From an uncultured Muribaculaceae bacterium (GTDB lineage: Bacteria; Bacteroidota; Bacteroidia; Bacteroidales; Muribaculaceae), in the NCBI GenBank assembly GCA_910578095.1, contig CAJTOZ010000015.1, positions 1 through 64,000 on the forward strand: a DNA stretch of 64,000 nt, given 5' to 3'. Both the position numbers and the translations under genes were made by a program. Positions 54,389 through 63,578 of the stretch are shown here, in pieces. The notes beneath the pieces were generated by a model, which worked only from the letters and a program-made list of their open reading frames with translations, ran no database searches and was not told the DNA's origin. Position 1 is the stretch's first letter. Each line of letters starts with the position of its first letter.

Positions 54389-55432
54389 ATGAAACTTAAA
54401 ACGATTTTAATCATGGCAGCATCAGCTATCAGTTTTGGCACGGTTCTCCATGCACAGGATAATCCGTGGGGCCTTGTCTATGAGGAGGCAATCACCGAAA
54501 ACACTCCCGGCAAAGTGAATATCCATCCGGTAAAATACGATCTCGACGGCATTGAGGTAGCCGCAAACGTCTATACTCCGGCCGGTTATAACCCCGATGA
54601 AAAGGAATATCCGGCTATCATCGTGGCACACCCCAATGGAGGAACAAAGGAGCAGGTGGCAGGGCTGTTCGCACAACGGATGGCAGAAAGAGGCTATATA
54701 ACCATTGCCGCCGATGCCTCATATCAGGGTGCAAGCGGTGGTGAACCCCGCCACACCGACAAGCCATATTTCCGTATCAATGACATTCACGGTATGGCGG
54801 ACTATATTTCCAAATACCCCGGCGTTGACCCTCAGCGTATAGGCGCATTCGGCATTTGCGGAGGTGGCGGTTATACTCTCGGTGCGGCAAAAAGCGACAA
54901 GCGTTTCAAGGCTGTGGCAACCCTCAGTATGTTCAATTCCGGCCGTGTACGCCGCAATGGCTTCATGGACTCGGCTATGCCCACAATTCAGCAGCGGCTC
55001 AAACAAGCATCTGATGCCCGAGAAAAAAGAATTGAAACAGGAGAGATTATATTTACAGGCGACATGAACCTGACGGATGAGGAGATTGAGAAACTGCCGT
55101 TCGACCTCTACCGTGAAGGTGCAATATACTACAACCGCACCCATGCTCACCCCAATTCAACATTCCGCTACACAATGGAAAGTCTGATGGACCTGATGAC
55201 TTGGGATGCGACAGACCAGATCAACCTTATCAACGCCCCTCTGCTTATGATGGCCGGAAACAAGGCCGACACTTTCTACATGACCTCAGATGCCTTTGAG
55301 AAAGCTACCGGCACAACAGACAAGGAACTTTTCCTTATTCCGGGTGCGACCCACATCCAGACATATTATGTGCCTGAATACGTAGATCAGGAAGTCGGCA
55401 AACTCACAGAGTTTTTCGGTAGAAATCTATAA
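54389..55432 (+). CDS. Exported alpha/beta hydrolase with Cys nucleophile (YcjY-like)
   Basis: A 347-residue secreted alpha/beta hydrolase, signal peptide about 1-22. The nucleophile elbow reads G-I-C-G-G-G-G, with Cys157 where most relatives have Ser. A likely acid lies in A-G-N-K-A-D, and the catalytic His in P-G-A-T-H-I-Q. The layout matches the YcjY/dienelactone-hydrolase-like group, for which Cys is known. It probably hydrolyses a small ester, lactone or thioester in the periplasm. It heads the plus-strand arm of the island; the cupin-decarboxylase gene follows after 12 bases. Confidence 0.82.
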   Translation: MKLKTILIMAASAISFGTVLHAQDNPWGLVYEEAITENTPGKVNIHPVKYDLDGIEVAANVYTPAGYNPDEKEYPAIIVAHPNGGTKEQVAGLFAQRMAERGYITIAADASYQGASGGEPRHTDKPYFRINDIHGMADYISKYPGVDPQRIGAFGICGGGGYTLGAAKSDKRFKAVATLSMFNSGRVRRNGFMDSAMPTIQQRLKQASDAREKRIETGEIIFTGDMNLTDEEIEKLPFDLYREGAIYYNRTHAHPNSTFRYTMESLMDLMTWDATDQINLINAPLLMMAGNKADTFYMTSDAFEKATGTTDKELFLIPGATHIQTYYVPEYVDQEVGKLTEFFGRNL

Positions 55433-55444
55433 ATAAATTTTGTT

Positions 55445-56542
55445 ATGAACCGATTGATTATCTCATTTCTTGCGATTTTCCCCTTAATGTGTATGGCAAT
55501 GAACATAGATAATTTCAAGCAACCTTACCCGGCAGGTACGGCGATGGAGGGCAATCCGAATTTTATCGGCACGGCGTGGCTTTATCCTTTGAGTCAAGAG
55601 AAGGAGTTGAATGTGCCGATGTTCAATGTTACATTTGAGCCGGGATGCCGCAACAACTGGCACCGTCACAGCGGCGGTCAGATACTTATCGCGACTGCCG
55701 GCACAGGCTATTATCAGGAGAAAGGCAAAGCCGCCCGTCGGCTGTATCCCGGCGACATCGTAGAGATAGCCCCCGGCGTTGAACACTGGCATGGAGCGGG
55801 GCCCGACAGTTGGTTTGCTCATCTGGCTATCGAATGTAACCCTGAAAACAATGAGGTGACTTGGCTCGGTCCGGTCGCCGACTCAGAATATCTCGAAGCT
55901 ACAAAAAATCCGGAGGCAGTAACCGAGCTCACACCCCGTCAGCAGGCTATTGTTGCAATCGCTTCGTATGCTGCAATCGGTGACACCGACGGCTTGACAA
56001 AAGCTCTTGAGCAAGGTTTGACAGCAGGAATGACAGTAAACGAAATCAAGGAGCTGCTGATACAAGTGTATGCCTACTGCGGCTTCCCTCGCTCTTTGAC
56101 ATCTCTCGGTGTTTTCAAAAATCTACTCTCTGAGCGTATGGCAAAAGGGATAACCGACGCGGAGGGCGAATCGGCATTGGTGGTGAGCGACATTGACAAG
56201 TATGGGCAAGGAGCAAAGACCCTCAGCGAACTCTCAGGAATACCTGTTGATGCTCCGGCACCGTGGTACGAGGATTTCGCTCCCGGTATCAACCGCTTCT
56301 TGAAAGAGCATCTTTTCGCCGACATCTTCGGTCGCGGAGTGCTACCCTACACAGACCGGGAACTTGCCACTGTGTCTATGCTCACGGCTCTTGGCGGAGT
56401 CGAACCTATGGCAACGGGCCACATCGGTATATGCCGTCATCTCGGAGTCACCACTCCGCAGTTAAACTCACTGCTGGACATCATCGAGTATAATATCGGT
56501 CAGTCAAAAACAGAACCCATCCGCAAAATTGTAAATAGATGA
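55445..56542 (+). CDS. Exported cupin-carboxymuconolactone decarboxylase fusion
   Basis: A 365-residue protein with a short signal peptide (about 1-18). The N-terminal cupin (about 20-150) carries metal-type residues W-H-R-H-S-G-G-Q near 72-79 and E-H-W-H-G-A. The C-terminal part (about 160-365) has two carboxymuconolactone decarboxylase/AhpD-like helical domains, with A-Y-C-G-F-P-R near 210-216 and T-A-L-G-G-V-E-P-M in the second. Proteins of this architecture often sit beside aldo-keto reductases and are poorly characterised; decarboxylation or peroxide-linked chemistry is possible. It overlaps the following hydrolase by four bases (ATGA). Confidence 0.82.
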   Translation: MNRLIISFLAIFPLMCMAMNIDNFKQPYPAGTAMEGNPNFIGTAWLYPLSQEKELNVPMFNVTFEPGCRNNWHRHSGGQILIATAGTGYYQEKGKAARRLYPGDIVEIAPGVEHWHGAGPDSWFAHLAIECNPENNEVTWLGPVADSEYLEATKNPEAVTELTPRQQAIVAIASYAAIGDTDGLTKALEQGLTAGMTVNEIKELLIQVYAYCGFPRSLTSLGVFKNLLSERMAKGITDAEGESALVVSDIDKYGQGAKTLSELSGIPVDAPAPWYEDFAPGINRFLKEHLFADIFGRGVLPYTDRELATVSMLTALGGVEPMATGHIGICRHLGVTTPQLNSLLDIIEYNIGQSKTEPIRKIVNR

Positions 56543-57594
56543 AGAGGTTAATTCCATTAATAATATCAGCTATGGCAATAACATCATCTTTTGCCGAAGG
56601 CATTGTAATAAAAAAACAAGGACAGTTCCCTGTTGGGGGCACCACCATGCAGCGCGAAGGCACTTTCAATCCCGACACTTTTGTCGGCTGGGCTGAGCAA
56701 GACCAGGCCGGGCAAAGTTATCGTTGCGATCATGCGTTTGCCCGCTACCAGATACCTGCCGACGCGAAATCTATGCCGCTGGTGTTCGTGCATGGTTATG
56801 GCGGTGACGGCGTGTGCTGGGAAACTACGCCTGACGACCGTCCCGGCTTCGCAACCCTCCTGCTTGCCGAGGGTTATCCGACATACGTTCTCGACCTCCC
56901 CGGCCGTGGACACGCGTCGCGCACAAGCTCCACTGTTACGATCGAGCCGGTAGCAGACGAAATGTTCTGGTTCGACATCTGGCGCATGGGTATCTGGCCC
57001 GAATGGAATGAAGGGATACAGTTCCCGAAAGACTCTCTCAGTGTCAACAACTTCTTCCGTCAGATGGTGCCCGATCTGAGCAATCATCAGCTTGATGTTC
57101 CGGCACTCGATGCAATGGCAAAGAAAATCGGAAATCAGGTATTAGTGACGCACTCCGCAGGAGGTTTCCCCGGATGGATGGCGGCTATGCGCAATCCAGA
57201 AGTGAAGGGTGTTGTTGCCCTTGAACCCGGAGGTTATGTTTTCCCCGATAGTGAAATTCCCGCTCCGCTACCCGGTCTGACCGGAGGCTTGAAAGGAGTA
57301 GGCGTGCCGATGGAACAATTCATGGAACTTACCAAAAAGCCGATTGTAATTTATTTTGGCGACTACATTCCCGAAAGCAACGCCACCACTCTTGGCGGAA
57401 GCAACTGGGAGGTGAGATTGAAGATGGGCCGTGAGTTTGTCGCGGCAATCAACCGTCACGGAGGCGATGCCACCCTTGTACTTCTTCCCGAAATAGGGAT
57501 AAAAGGCAACAGCCATTTCCTCATGCAGGAGCTCAACAATGATGTGATAGCCAAACTCGTAGCCGAGTGGCTTGACATGAAATTTCAAAAATAA
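56539..57594 (+). CDS. Exported alpha/beta hydrolase/esterase (Ser nucleophile)
   Basis: A 351-residue secreted hydrolase, signal peptide about 1-19. Oxyanion-side V-F-V-H-G-Y-G-G-D (82-90) and nucleophile Ser206 in V-T-H-S-A-G-G-F are clear; the catalytic His is probably in K-G-N-S-H-F. It differs from the Cys-type hydrolase two genes upstream. It is probably an esterase on small hydrophobic or acyl substrates. Translationally coupled to the cupin-decarboxylase, and followed by an AraC regulator after 31 bases. Confidence 0.83.
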   Translation: MKRLIPLIISAMAITSSFAEGIVIKKQGQFPVGGTTMQREGTFNPDTFVGWAEQDQAGQSYRCDHAFARYQIPADAKSMPLVFVHGYGGDGVCWETTPDDRPGFATLLLAEGYPTYVLDLPGRGHASRTSSTVTIEPVADEMFWFDIWRMGIWPEWNEGIQFPKDSLSVNNFFRQMVPDLSNHQLDVPALDAMAKKIGNQVLVTHSAGGFPGWMAAMRNPEVKGVVALEPGGYVFPDSEIPAPLPGLTGGLKGVGVPMEQFMELTKKPIVIYFGDYIPESNATTLGGSNWEVRLKMGREFVAAINRHGGDATLVLLPEIGIKGNSHFLMQELNNDVIAKLVAEWLDMKFQK

Positions 57595-57598
57595 TTCT

Positions 57599-57606
57599 TA
57601 TCTTTG
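57599..57606 (+). promoter_or_regulatory. -7 box for the AraC regulator gene
   Basis: TATCTTTG (TAnnTTTG), 19 bases before the ATG at 57626. Confidence 0.5.
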
Positions 57607-57625
57607 CCATTATAATCGGCAAATT

Positions 57626-58441
57626 ATGGCAGACGAGAAATTATTTGACAAAATCATCATCACCGACTCTTTGAGCGAGATAGCCTCCGAAAAAATGGAA
57701 GGCTACCTCGCTCATGCGTTGTGTCTTGCCGGGAGCATGGAATTTGATTTCAACGGAAAGCATTTCACTTTCGGACGACATGACCTTATGATAGTACGCA
57801 AAGGTGGTCTTGTTGACAATATGCGCATCTCTGATGATTTCAGGGTGATGGTCATATATATCAATTCCGGATTTGTTGAGCATTGTACCCCGCAGTCAAA
57901 CTACGGCATGAAAGGACAACTCGCATTGTTCATGAACCCCGTGATGAAACTCAATGAAGCGCAATTCGCTCTCTGTCTTCAGGATTTTCAAGGTGTGAGA
58001 TACCGCTACGAGACCACTGGATTTGTGTTTTACGAAGAAAGCATCCGCTGTGCAGTGCAGCTTATGATTCTTGATTTCTTCGACTTCCATGCCTATAACT
58101 ATGGAGAAGACTCCATTACGCCGCAATATGCTGCCGTTATGAACAAGTTTTTTGCTTTGCTCGATAGCGGCGTTTACCGCGAACACCGGGAAGTGACATA
58201 CTATGCCTCGGAACTATGTATCACGCCCAAATACCTTTCGGAAATTTGCAAAAAAGTGAGCGGACACTCAGCCAACTTCTGGATCAACCGCTACACATCG
58301 CTTGACATCTCCCGCCAGCTGCGCGACAAGAGCCTGACATTCGTCCAGATTTCCGACATGTTTCACTTCTCATCTCCCGGCTATTTCAGCCGCTACGTGC
58401 AAAACAACCTCGGAATGAGCCCCTCCGACTACCGGGAATAA
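57626..58441 (+). CDS. AraC family transcription regulator
   Basis: A 271-residue regulator. An N-terminal cupin-like sensing domain (about 15-160; C-L-A-G-S-M-E-F-D-F, G-R-H-D-L-M-I-V) is followed by two helix-turn-helix motifs (about 185-271; I-T-P-K-Y-L-S-E-I-C-K-K and F-H-F-S-S-P-G-Y-F-S-R-Y). It probably senses a small molecule and controls the neighbouring hydrolase and reductase genes, as YqhC (also AraC type) controls yqhD-dkgA in E. coli. That role is inference from context. Confidence 0.9.
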   Translation: MADEKLFDKIIITDSLSEIASEKMEGYLAHALCLAGSMEFDFNGKHFTFGRHDLMIVRKGGLVDNMRISDDFRVMVIYINSGFVEHCTPQSNYGMKGQLALFMNPVMKLNEAQFALCLQDFQGVRYRYETTGFVFYEESIRCAVQLMILDFFDFHAYNYGEDSITPQYAAVMNKFFALLDSGVYREHREVTYYASELCITPKYLSEICKKVSGHSANFWINRYTSLDISRQLRDKSLTFVQISDMFHFSSPGYFSRYVQNNLGMSPSDYRE

Positions 58442-58506
58442 CGCGAGATACCGTGTCGTAGCCTGAATTTTCCGGTTCGGGATTTGGTTATTTCAAAAAT
58501 AAGCCA

Positions 58507-58514
58507 TAATTTTG
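58507..58514 (+). promoter_or_regulatory. -7 box for the marR-GNAT gene
   Basis: TAATTTTG (TAnnTTTG), 29 bases before the ATG at 58544, overlapped by the palindrome at 58512-58531. Confidence 0.6.
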
Positions 58515-58531
58515 CGTAATCAATTACGCAA
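58512..58531. promoter_or_regulatory. Perfect palindrome, probable MarR operator
   Basis: TTGCGTAAT, two bases (CA), ATTACGCAA: a perfect 9+9 inverted repeat that overlaps the -7 box and the expected transcription start of the marR-GNAT gene. Size and place fit an autorepression site for a MarR dimer. Confidence 0.75.
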
Positions 58532-58543
58532 TTAAATACATAT

Positions 58544-59497
58544 ATGGATTTTTTTGAGCGCACCGGAAAAATGGCGATCGGCAGCAGGCTGAGGGTACTG
58601 ACAGAAACACTGACGCGAGATGCCGCAAGCATATATGGACTTTATGGCGTCGACATAAAGCCCAAATGGTTTCCTGTTTTTTACTCACTTACCGACGAGC
58701 AACCCAAAAGCGTCACGGCTATCGCAAGGGAAATAGGGCAATCCCACCCATCGGTAAGCACCATCGTCAAGGAGATGACGAAGTCGGGGCTTATCGTGGA
58801 AGTTGACGACAAGACAGACCGCAGATGCACACTCATAACACTTACGGAATATGGCAAAAGCCTCTCCCAAGAGCTTATAGCTCAGCTGCGAGATGTCGAG
58901 CGCGCTGTGGAGCAGATTTCCTCGGAATGCGACAATGACCTATGGGCTGCCATTGCCGACTGGGAGAAAGCCATAGGGCGAAAGTCGATTCTCGAGCGGG
59001 TAAGGGAGATAAAGGAGCAACGCGAACATTCGGAGGTGGAAATTGTAGAGTATCAGCCCCAGTACAAAAAATCGTTCTACGAGCTCAACCGAAAATGGAT
59101 AGAGATGTATTGGGAGTTAGAGCCGCATGATATCGAGGTTCTGGAGAATCCCGAAAAATATATTCTTGAAAAGGGAGGGCATATATTCGTGGCGCTGTAC
59201 AACGGATTTCCTGTGGGGGTATGCGCACTTTGTCCGATGCCGGAGGAGTCGGCCTACGATTTTGAGCTGGCAAAGCTTGCAGTAAATAATTCCATACAAA
59301 GAAAAGGAATTGGCCGCAGGCTATGCGACGCAGTAATAGATAAAGCACGAGAATTGGGTGGAAAAATGCTGTTTCTTGAAAGCAATACCCGCCTTAAACC
59401 CGCAATAGCCCTTTATCGCAAACTCGGCTTCAAGGAACTGCCAGAATACCATCCGGCGTATGCCCGAGGCGACATTCAGATGGAATTATCCCTTTAA
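58544..59497 (+). CDS. MarR regulator-GNAT acetyltransferase fusion
   Basis: A 317-residue bifunctional protein. Residues about 1-150 are a MarR winged helix (S-V-T-A-I-A-R-E-I-G-Q-S-H-P-S-V-S-T near 56-73, then D-K-T-D-R-R-C-T-L). Residues about 163-317 are a GNAT acetyltransferase with the acetyl-CoA loop near V-N-N-S-I-Q-R-K-G-I-G-R and A-L-Y-R-K-L-G-F at the end. This fusion is a known bacterial architecture. It probably represses its own operon with the cupin gene 11 bases downstream; the acetylated substrate is unknown. Confidence 0.9.
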   Translation: MDFFERTGKMAIGSRLRVLTETLTRDAASIYGLYGVDIKPKWFPVFYSLTDEQPKSVTAIAREIGQSHPSVSTIVKEMTKSGLIVEVDDKTDRRCTLITLTEYGKSLSQELIAQLRDVERAVEQISSECDNDLWAAIADWEKAIGRKSILERVREIKEQREHSEVEIVEYQPQYKKSFYELNRKWIEMYWELEPHDIEVLENPEKYILEKGGHIFVALYNGFPVGVCALCPMPEESAYDFELAKLAVNNSIQRKGIGRRLCDAVIDKARELGGKMLFLESNTRLKPAIALYRKLGFKELPEYHPAYARGDIQMELSL

Positions 59498-59508
59498 TAA
59501 GAAACTGT

Positions 59509-59847
59509 ATGAGGACCAAAGTATTTGTACGGCGCGAAGATGCGCTCAAAAAGACTTTTAAGGGAGTAAATCTTGATTCCCTCGCTGTCGGAGAGAAGTC
59601 AATGGTAACAAAAATGAACTATGTGAAGGGCAATTTCGCCACGCTCCATTCTCATCCCCACGAACAGTGCGGATATGTTATTTCGGGCGAATACCGTCTG
59701 ATAGTGGATGGCGATGAGAAGATCGATGTGATAATGCACCCCGGTGATACATACGCAATTCCCGGCAATACGCCCCACTCGTTTGAGGTTATTGAAGGGG
59801 GAGAGGTTATCGATGTATTCACTCCCCAACGTGAAGATTATATGTAG
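59509..59847 (+). CDS. Small cupin-domain protein
   Basis: A 112-residue single-domain cupin. Motif 1 with H-S-H-P-H-E-Q near 46-52, G-Y-V-I-S-G-E-Y, and motif 2 H-P-G-D-T-Y-A-I-P-G-N-T-P-H-S supply the usual metal-binding His residues. No signal peptide, so it is cytoplasmic. It shares a transcript with the MarR-GNAT gene, from which it may receive or pass a ligand. Function unknown. Confidence 0.85.
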   Translation: MRTKVFVRREDALKKTFKGVNLDSLAVGEKSMVTKMNYVKGNFATLHSHPHEQCGYVISGEYRLIVDGDEKIDVIMHPGDTYAIPGNTPHSFEVIEGGEVIDVFTPQREDYM

Positions 59848-59872
59848 CTGTATCTTATTATAAAAATTCCGT

Positions 59873-59917
59873 AATAGCAGCATAAGTGCATGTGTATTCA
59901 TGACTTATGCTGCTATT
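59873..59917 (+). terminator. Long hairpin ending the marR-GNAT-cupin unit
   Basis: A perfect 15-bp stem (AATAGCAGCATAAGT / ACTTATGCTGCTATT) with a 15-base loop, 25 bases after the cupin stop; T-rich sequence follows a few bases later. Confidence 0.75.
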
Positions 59918-59994
59918 GTCGTTTGTTCATGTTTTTCGGAAAAATCGTAAGAACTCACGGAAATAAATGTAGGTGATTTCTCATGTCACTTTAG

Positions 59995-60002
59995 TAATTT
60001 TG
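59995..60002 (+). promoter_or_regulatory. -7 box for the lipoprotein esterase gene
   Basis: TAATTTTG (TAnnTTTG), 32 bases before the ATG at 60035. Confidence 0.55.
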
Positions 60003-60034
60003 CATACTTACAAACTGATAATTAGATTTTTGAT

Positions 60035-61105
60035 ATGAAAATGCATATTTTGATGTTGTCCGCTATATTTCTATGTGCATCTTGCTCGGAAGACGAGGAC
60101 ATTATCAAGAAGGAGGATTCAATGAAGCCTAATACGGAAATACCCACCGAAAATGGTGGTGGGACTAACAACTCACCTGCGGGGAATATATTTACCACCA
60201 ATTCAACAGTTGATGATGTTATATCCAATCCGGCATTTGGGGATTTCGGCTATCTGTTATTTCCCGTTGACCGTAATATATCACGTTCTATGACACTTGC
60301 CGACATCAGTTCATCAAGCGTATATATTTGGTATAGCCACATACAGCCGGAGAAAACGGTGGAGATAATCAACCGACTGTATAATGACGCCATCGCTGGA
60401 AAAAAAATATTTTATCGGATATATTCCGATGCAGAAATAGCAGCAGATCCATCTAAAGCTGATACCGGATTGTTCCTTTTCAGAGGAAATGCAGGAAAGC
60501 CGTTTGCCATCACCAATGCCGGAGGCGGATTTATGTATGTCGGAGCTATGCACGACAGTTTTCCCCATTCGCTCGAGATAAGCAAAGCCGGGTATAGCGC
60601 GTTTGCTCTTATCTACCGTCCTGATGATCCTTATTCGGATTTGGCAAGAGCGATAGAGTTTATCCATGACAATGCTTCAGATTTGGGCGTTAAGTCCGAG
60701 GATTATTCTCTTTGGGGCGGCTCGGCCGGCGCAAGAATGTCTGCGGTTTTAGGTAATCAGGCATATCTGCAACAGTTAACAGGCCGTACTGACATTCCAC
60801 AGGCTTCGGCTATAATTATGCAGTACACCGGATATACACAGGCATCACAATATGATGCTCCGACTTATGTATGCGTTGGTTCAAACGATGGTATCGCTTC
60901 CTGGCGAACTATGCAAAACAGGCTGCAGCGTCTTTCTGCAATGGGCATCCCAACCGAGTTTCATGTCTATGAAGGATTAGGACATGGATTTGGTATTGGC
61001 ACAGGAACGGTTGCCGACGGCTGGGTGAATGATGCTCTTAAATTCTGGCAAAAGAACATGAAAACAAGTGGAAGTGCGGGAATCCCCCCTGTGTATGCAG
61101 ATTGA
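60035..61105 (+). CDS. Lipoprotein alpha/beta hydrolase (BD-FAE-like esterase)
   Basis: A 356-residue lipoprotein; signal ending in L-C-A-S-C with Cys17. A low-complexity linker (about 18-60) precedes the hydrolase: oxyanion loop N-A-G-G-G-F (161-166), Ser230 in W-G-G-S-A-G-A-R, Asp in G-S-N-D-G, His in G-L-G-H-G-F-G. It resembles the hydrolase half of the 51517-53076 fusion but without flavodoxin or sorting tail. It probably removes acyl groups at the outer membrane. The aldo-keto reductase gene follows after about 90 bases. Confidence 0.85.
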   Translation: MKMHILMLSAIFLCASCSEDEDIIKKEDSMKPNTEIPTENGGGTNNSPAGNIFTTNSTVDDVISNPAFGDFGYLLFPVDRNISRSMTLADISSSSVYIWYSHIQPEKTVEIINRLYNDAIAGKKIFYRIYSDAEIAADPSKADTGLFLFRGNAGKPFAITNAGGGFMYVGAMHDSFPHSLEISKAGYSAFALIYRPDDPYSDLARAIEFIHDNASDLGVKSEDYSLWGGSAGARMSAVLGNQAYLQQLTGRTDIPQASAIIMQYTGYTQASQYDAPTYVCVGSNDGIASWRTMQNRLQRLSAMGIPTEFHVYEGLGHGFGIGTGTVADGWVNDALKFWQKNMKTSGSAGIPPVYAD

Positions 61106-61185
61106 GAAAAGGGAAAAAATGGTAAGAGTTACCGATATTTTTCAAACACACTCGATAATGCAAGTTTGTTCTTTTACTGAATTAA

Positions 61186-62190
<1,005 letters not shown>

Positions 62191-62201
62191 CAACCCGATG
62201 C

Positions 62202-62247
62202 CATCCCTGCAGGAGGCAAGCGTGCGACCTGTTCTCCTGCAGGGATG
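62202..62247. terminator. Bidirectional terminator between convergent genes
   Basis: A perfect 14-bp stem CATCCCTGCAGGAG / CTCCTGCAGGGATG with an 18-base loop, between the plus-strand reductase (stop 62190) and the minus-strand DUF1349 gene (stop 62277). Confidence 0.8.
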
Positions 62248-62276
62248 CTGTCGGTTGATAGCCTGTCAGGGCTATA

Positions 62277-62939
62277 CTATTCCTTGTTGTTCAGAAGCCA
62301 TTGCGAACGCACCGTGTCGGGAAGATGACGGACGGTGAAGTCTGAAAATGTAACCGAAAAGCCGTCGCCATCCGGGCATGCCGCCATCATTCCTACCCTG
62401 ACCGGTTTGTGCGCCTCCAGCCATGCATTACGCATAAGAGTGTATTCCTTATCGTCAAACGAATAGAATATCTCTACTGCATCGAGCCGCCGCACGGCCT
62501 TTATCCATAGTTCCTCGACGGGACGGTCGAGGGCGATGACGCTCCAGTCGGACTTGTGATGAGTGACCACGGTGCTGAGATTATATTTACCGTCGACAAA
62601 TTCTATTCCGGTCTTGATATAGTTTTCATTGTCGATGCGTATCATCATTCCGGCCTGGTCGAACCGCACTTTATAATCGCCCGAGACTTTTACCTTAGCC
62701 TCGAACTCACCACCGTATTCAGCATAATAAAACGGGGCATCATCGACGGTGAAGCCGTAGTGGGATATGCGCCAATAATCGCTTTTCGGCGTCACCGACA
62801 TGGTGAGCCGGCCATTTGATATCGACCATTCTGCCGGCTCATTAAACCAGTTCATCTTCTCAAGCGTCTGAGCTACGGTGTTCAGGCAAACAGTAGCCAT
62901 AAGCATAATCGTAAATGTCGCTTTATTCATATCTGTCAT
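62277..62939 (-). CDS. Exported DUF1349-like protein
   Basis: A 220-residue protein with a signal peptide (about 5-24; A-T-V-C-L-N-T-V-A-Q). The start at ATG 62939 overlaps the upstream stop by four bases; 62930 is an alternative. The body reads as a single concanavalin-like sandwich of DUF1349 type: W-F-N-E-P near 31-35, D-Q-A-G-M-M-I-R near 94-101, S-D-W-S-V near 130 and the ending V-T-F-S-D-F. Such domains are thought to bind or act on carbohydrates. Coupled to the sugar acetyltransferase upstream. Confidence 0.82.
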   Translation of the reverse strand: MTDMNKATFTIMLMATVCLNTVAQTLEKMNWFNEPAEWSISNGRLTMSVTPKSDYWRISHYGFTVDDAPFYYAEYGGEFEAKVKVSGDYKVRFDQAGMMIRIDNENYIKTGIEFVDGKYNLSTVVTHHKSDWSVIALDRPVEELWIKAVRRLDAVEIFYSFDDKEYTLMRNAWLEAHKPVRVGMMAACPDGDGFSVTFSDFTVRHLPDTVRSQWLLNNKE

Positions 62940-63493
62940 AAAATTTGTTTCACTACCCGACAAGGATTTCCTACAGCCACACTGCGGGCCGGAATATCAC
63001 CAACAACCACACTGCCTGCACCGATCACACTGTTGTCGCCGATTGTCACGCCCGGCAGCACGCACACATTGCCACCGATCCAAACATTATGGCCTATCGT
63101 GATGGGGCGGGCATATTCCAATCCTTTATTTCGCTCCATAGGGTCGAGAGGATGGCCTGCGGTATAGAAAGAGCAGTTGGGAGCCACAAAAACATTATCG
63201 CCAAATCGCACGGGGGCTTCGTCAAGAATGACAAGATTGAAATTGGCATAGAAATTTTTGCCCACTTCTATGTTGTAGCCATAGTCGCAATAAAACGGTT
63301 GCTCTATAAGAATGTCGCCCCCCACCTTTCCCAGAAGCGATTTCAGAATCGCGTTCCTTTTGGCGGTGTCTGCAGGCCGCAGATCGTTGTAGTCACGGCA
63401 CTTCTCCTTACACTCCATCCGTTCAGCAATCAGAGCAGGATCGTTATTGGCATCGTAGAGCATGCCTTTCAGCATTTTTTCTTTCTCTGTCAT
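62936..63493 (-). CDS. maa: Maltose O-acetyltransferase-type sugar acetyltransferase
   Basis: A 185-residue left-handed beta-helix acetyltransferase. The start at ATG 63493 is preferred because the -7 box at 63526-63533 would lie inside the longer form from 63556. The N-terminal Mac domain (M-L-K-G-M-L-Y-D) is followed by hexapeptide repeats (I-G-H-N-V-W-I-G-G-N, I-G-D-N-S-V-I-G-A-G-S-V-V) and the catalytic-type His in Y-T-A-G-H-P-L-D-P. It transfers acetyl from acetyl-CoA to free sugars in the cytoplasm. Confidence 0.9.
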   Translation of the reverse strand: MTEKEKMLKGMLYDANNDPALIAERMECKEKCRDYNDLRPADTAKRNAILKSLLGKVGGDILIEQPFYCDYGYNIEVGKNFYANFNLVILDEAPVRFGDNVFVAPNCSFYTAGHPLDPMERNKGLEYARPITIGHNVWIGGNVCVLPGVTIGDNSVIGAGSVVVGDIPARSVAVGNPCRVVKQIL

Positions 63494-63517
63494 CTTTGAA
63501 TAACTATTGTTGTTTAT

Positions 63518-63533
63518 TAATTTTGCAAAGTTA
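63518..63533. promoter_or_regulatory. Back-to-back divergent -7 boxes
   Basis: TAATTTTG (plus, 63518-63525) abuts CAAAGTTA (63526-63533), which is TAACTTTG on the minus strand. They would drive the partial regulator gene at 63579 and the acetyltransferase gene at 63493 respectively. The two promoters cannot easily be occupied together. Confidence 0.6.
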
Positions 63534-63578
63534 ACGAGTTGCAAAACAACAGGCAATGGCTATAAATAACCAATTTGC

